Assembly (NCBI GenBank): GCA_934565415.1 | Contig: CAKTHQ010000035.1 | Span: forward strand, 1 to 23,020 | DNA length: 23,020 nucleotides | Direction of reading: 5' to 3' | DNA from: an uncultured Oscillospiraceae bacterium | GTDB taxonomy: Bacteria > Bacillota > Clostridia > Oscillospirales > Oscillospiraceae | Shown: piece by piece, positions 22,895 through 23,020 of the stretch | How the letters are laid out: each line of letters starts with the position of its first letter | Numbering within the stretch: position 1 is the stretch's first letter | Translations under genes and position numbers: made by a program | Notes under the pieces: generated by a model | Databases searched by the model: none | The model's input: the letters and a program-made list of their open reading frames with translations, nothing else | Told to the model about the DNA's origin: nothing

Positions 22895-22953
22895 GGGGCA
22901 CCTCCGAAAAGGAAATAGAAAGACAAATGGGGATTTGCAAGACTAAGGCTGTC

Positions 22954-22986
22954 ATTGCGAGGCAGTGCGCACACTGCCGTGGCAAT
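22954..22986. repeat. REP-like palindrome
   Basis: ATTGC (22954-22958) pairs with GCAAT (22982-22986), and GGCAGTG (22961-22967) pairs with CACTGCC (22972-22978) around a CGCA loop, with a small internal bulge between the two stems. The flanks GTCATTGCGAG and GTGGCAATCTC match the general form of short intergenic palindromes that occur in many copies in various bacteria. It lies upstream of the Wzy-like gene in otherwise featureless sequence (22895-23020). Confidence 0.65.
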
Positions 22987-23020
22987 CTCTCGGATGAATG
23001 GCACAGGCTGACAGGCCTGA

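Overview
The window looks like a chromosomal core region of a fairly GC-rich member of the Clostridia (Firmicutes), most likely an Oscillospirales/Ruminococcaceae-type gut bacterium. The evidence is the T-box-controlled cysS, the prs-pth-mfd cluster, SH3b and VanW/YoaR-type envelope proteins, an XpaC/TelA pair, strong AGGAGG ribosome binding sites and sigma-A-like promoters. The taxonomic assignment is inference from gene content and style, not from a marker-gene comparison. No phage, insertion sequence, CRISPR array or defence island is visible.

Layout. (1) 1-6330, minus strand: a cysteine-type T-box leader drives cysS-polA-rimI-tsaD-GNAT. The first three junctions are ATGA overlaps and the fourth is a 2-nt gap. 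A separate promoter at the end of this operon drives a tRNA-Ser(GGA) that is cut by the left window edge. (2) 6439-7735, plus strand: a secreted lipoprotein with four SH3b domains, with its own promoter and terminator. (3) 7749-10950, plus strand: a complete copper-efflux operon, csoR-copA-copZ, with two CsoR-type operators at its promoter and a bidirectional terminator at its end. (4) 10952-13382, minus strand: xpaC-telA. (5) 13451-14590, plus strand: branched-chain aminotransferase (ilvE), facing a VanW/YoaR-family membrane protein (14592-16225, minus) across a shared terminator. (6) 16216-21700, minus strand: prs-pth-mfd, with a 330-nt gap between pth and mfd that holds inverted repeats resembling a dispersed genomic element. 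(7) 21761-22894, minus strand: a polytopic membrane protein resembling O-antigen/capsule polymerases. A REP-like palindrome lies in the last 70 bases.

How the genes work together. The T-box places DNA polymerase I, the S18 acetyltransferase and the t6A enzyme TsaD in the same transcript as cysteinyl-tRNA synthetase, so uncharged tRNA-Cys should raise expression of all of them. CsoR senses Cu(I), CopZ carries it and CopA exports it; CopA carries an extra C-terminal HMA domain that resembles CopZ. prs, pth and mfd are the usual Firmicutes housekeeping neighbours (PRPP supply, peptidyl-tRNA recycling, transcription-coupled repair). The points most worth a second look are the T-box-controlled polA/tsaD operon, the CopZ-like tail on CopA, the four-cysteine N-terminus of CsoR, and the two kinds of inverted-repeat element. 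I did not find a clearly new multi-gene system.
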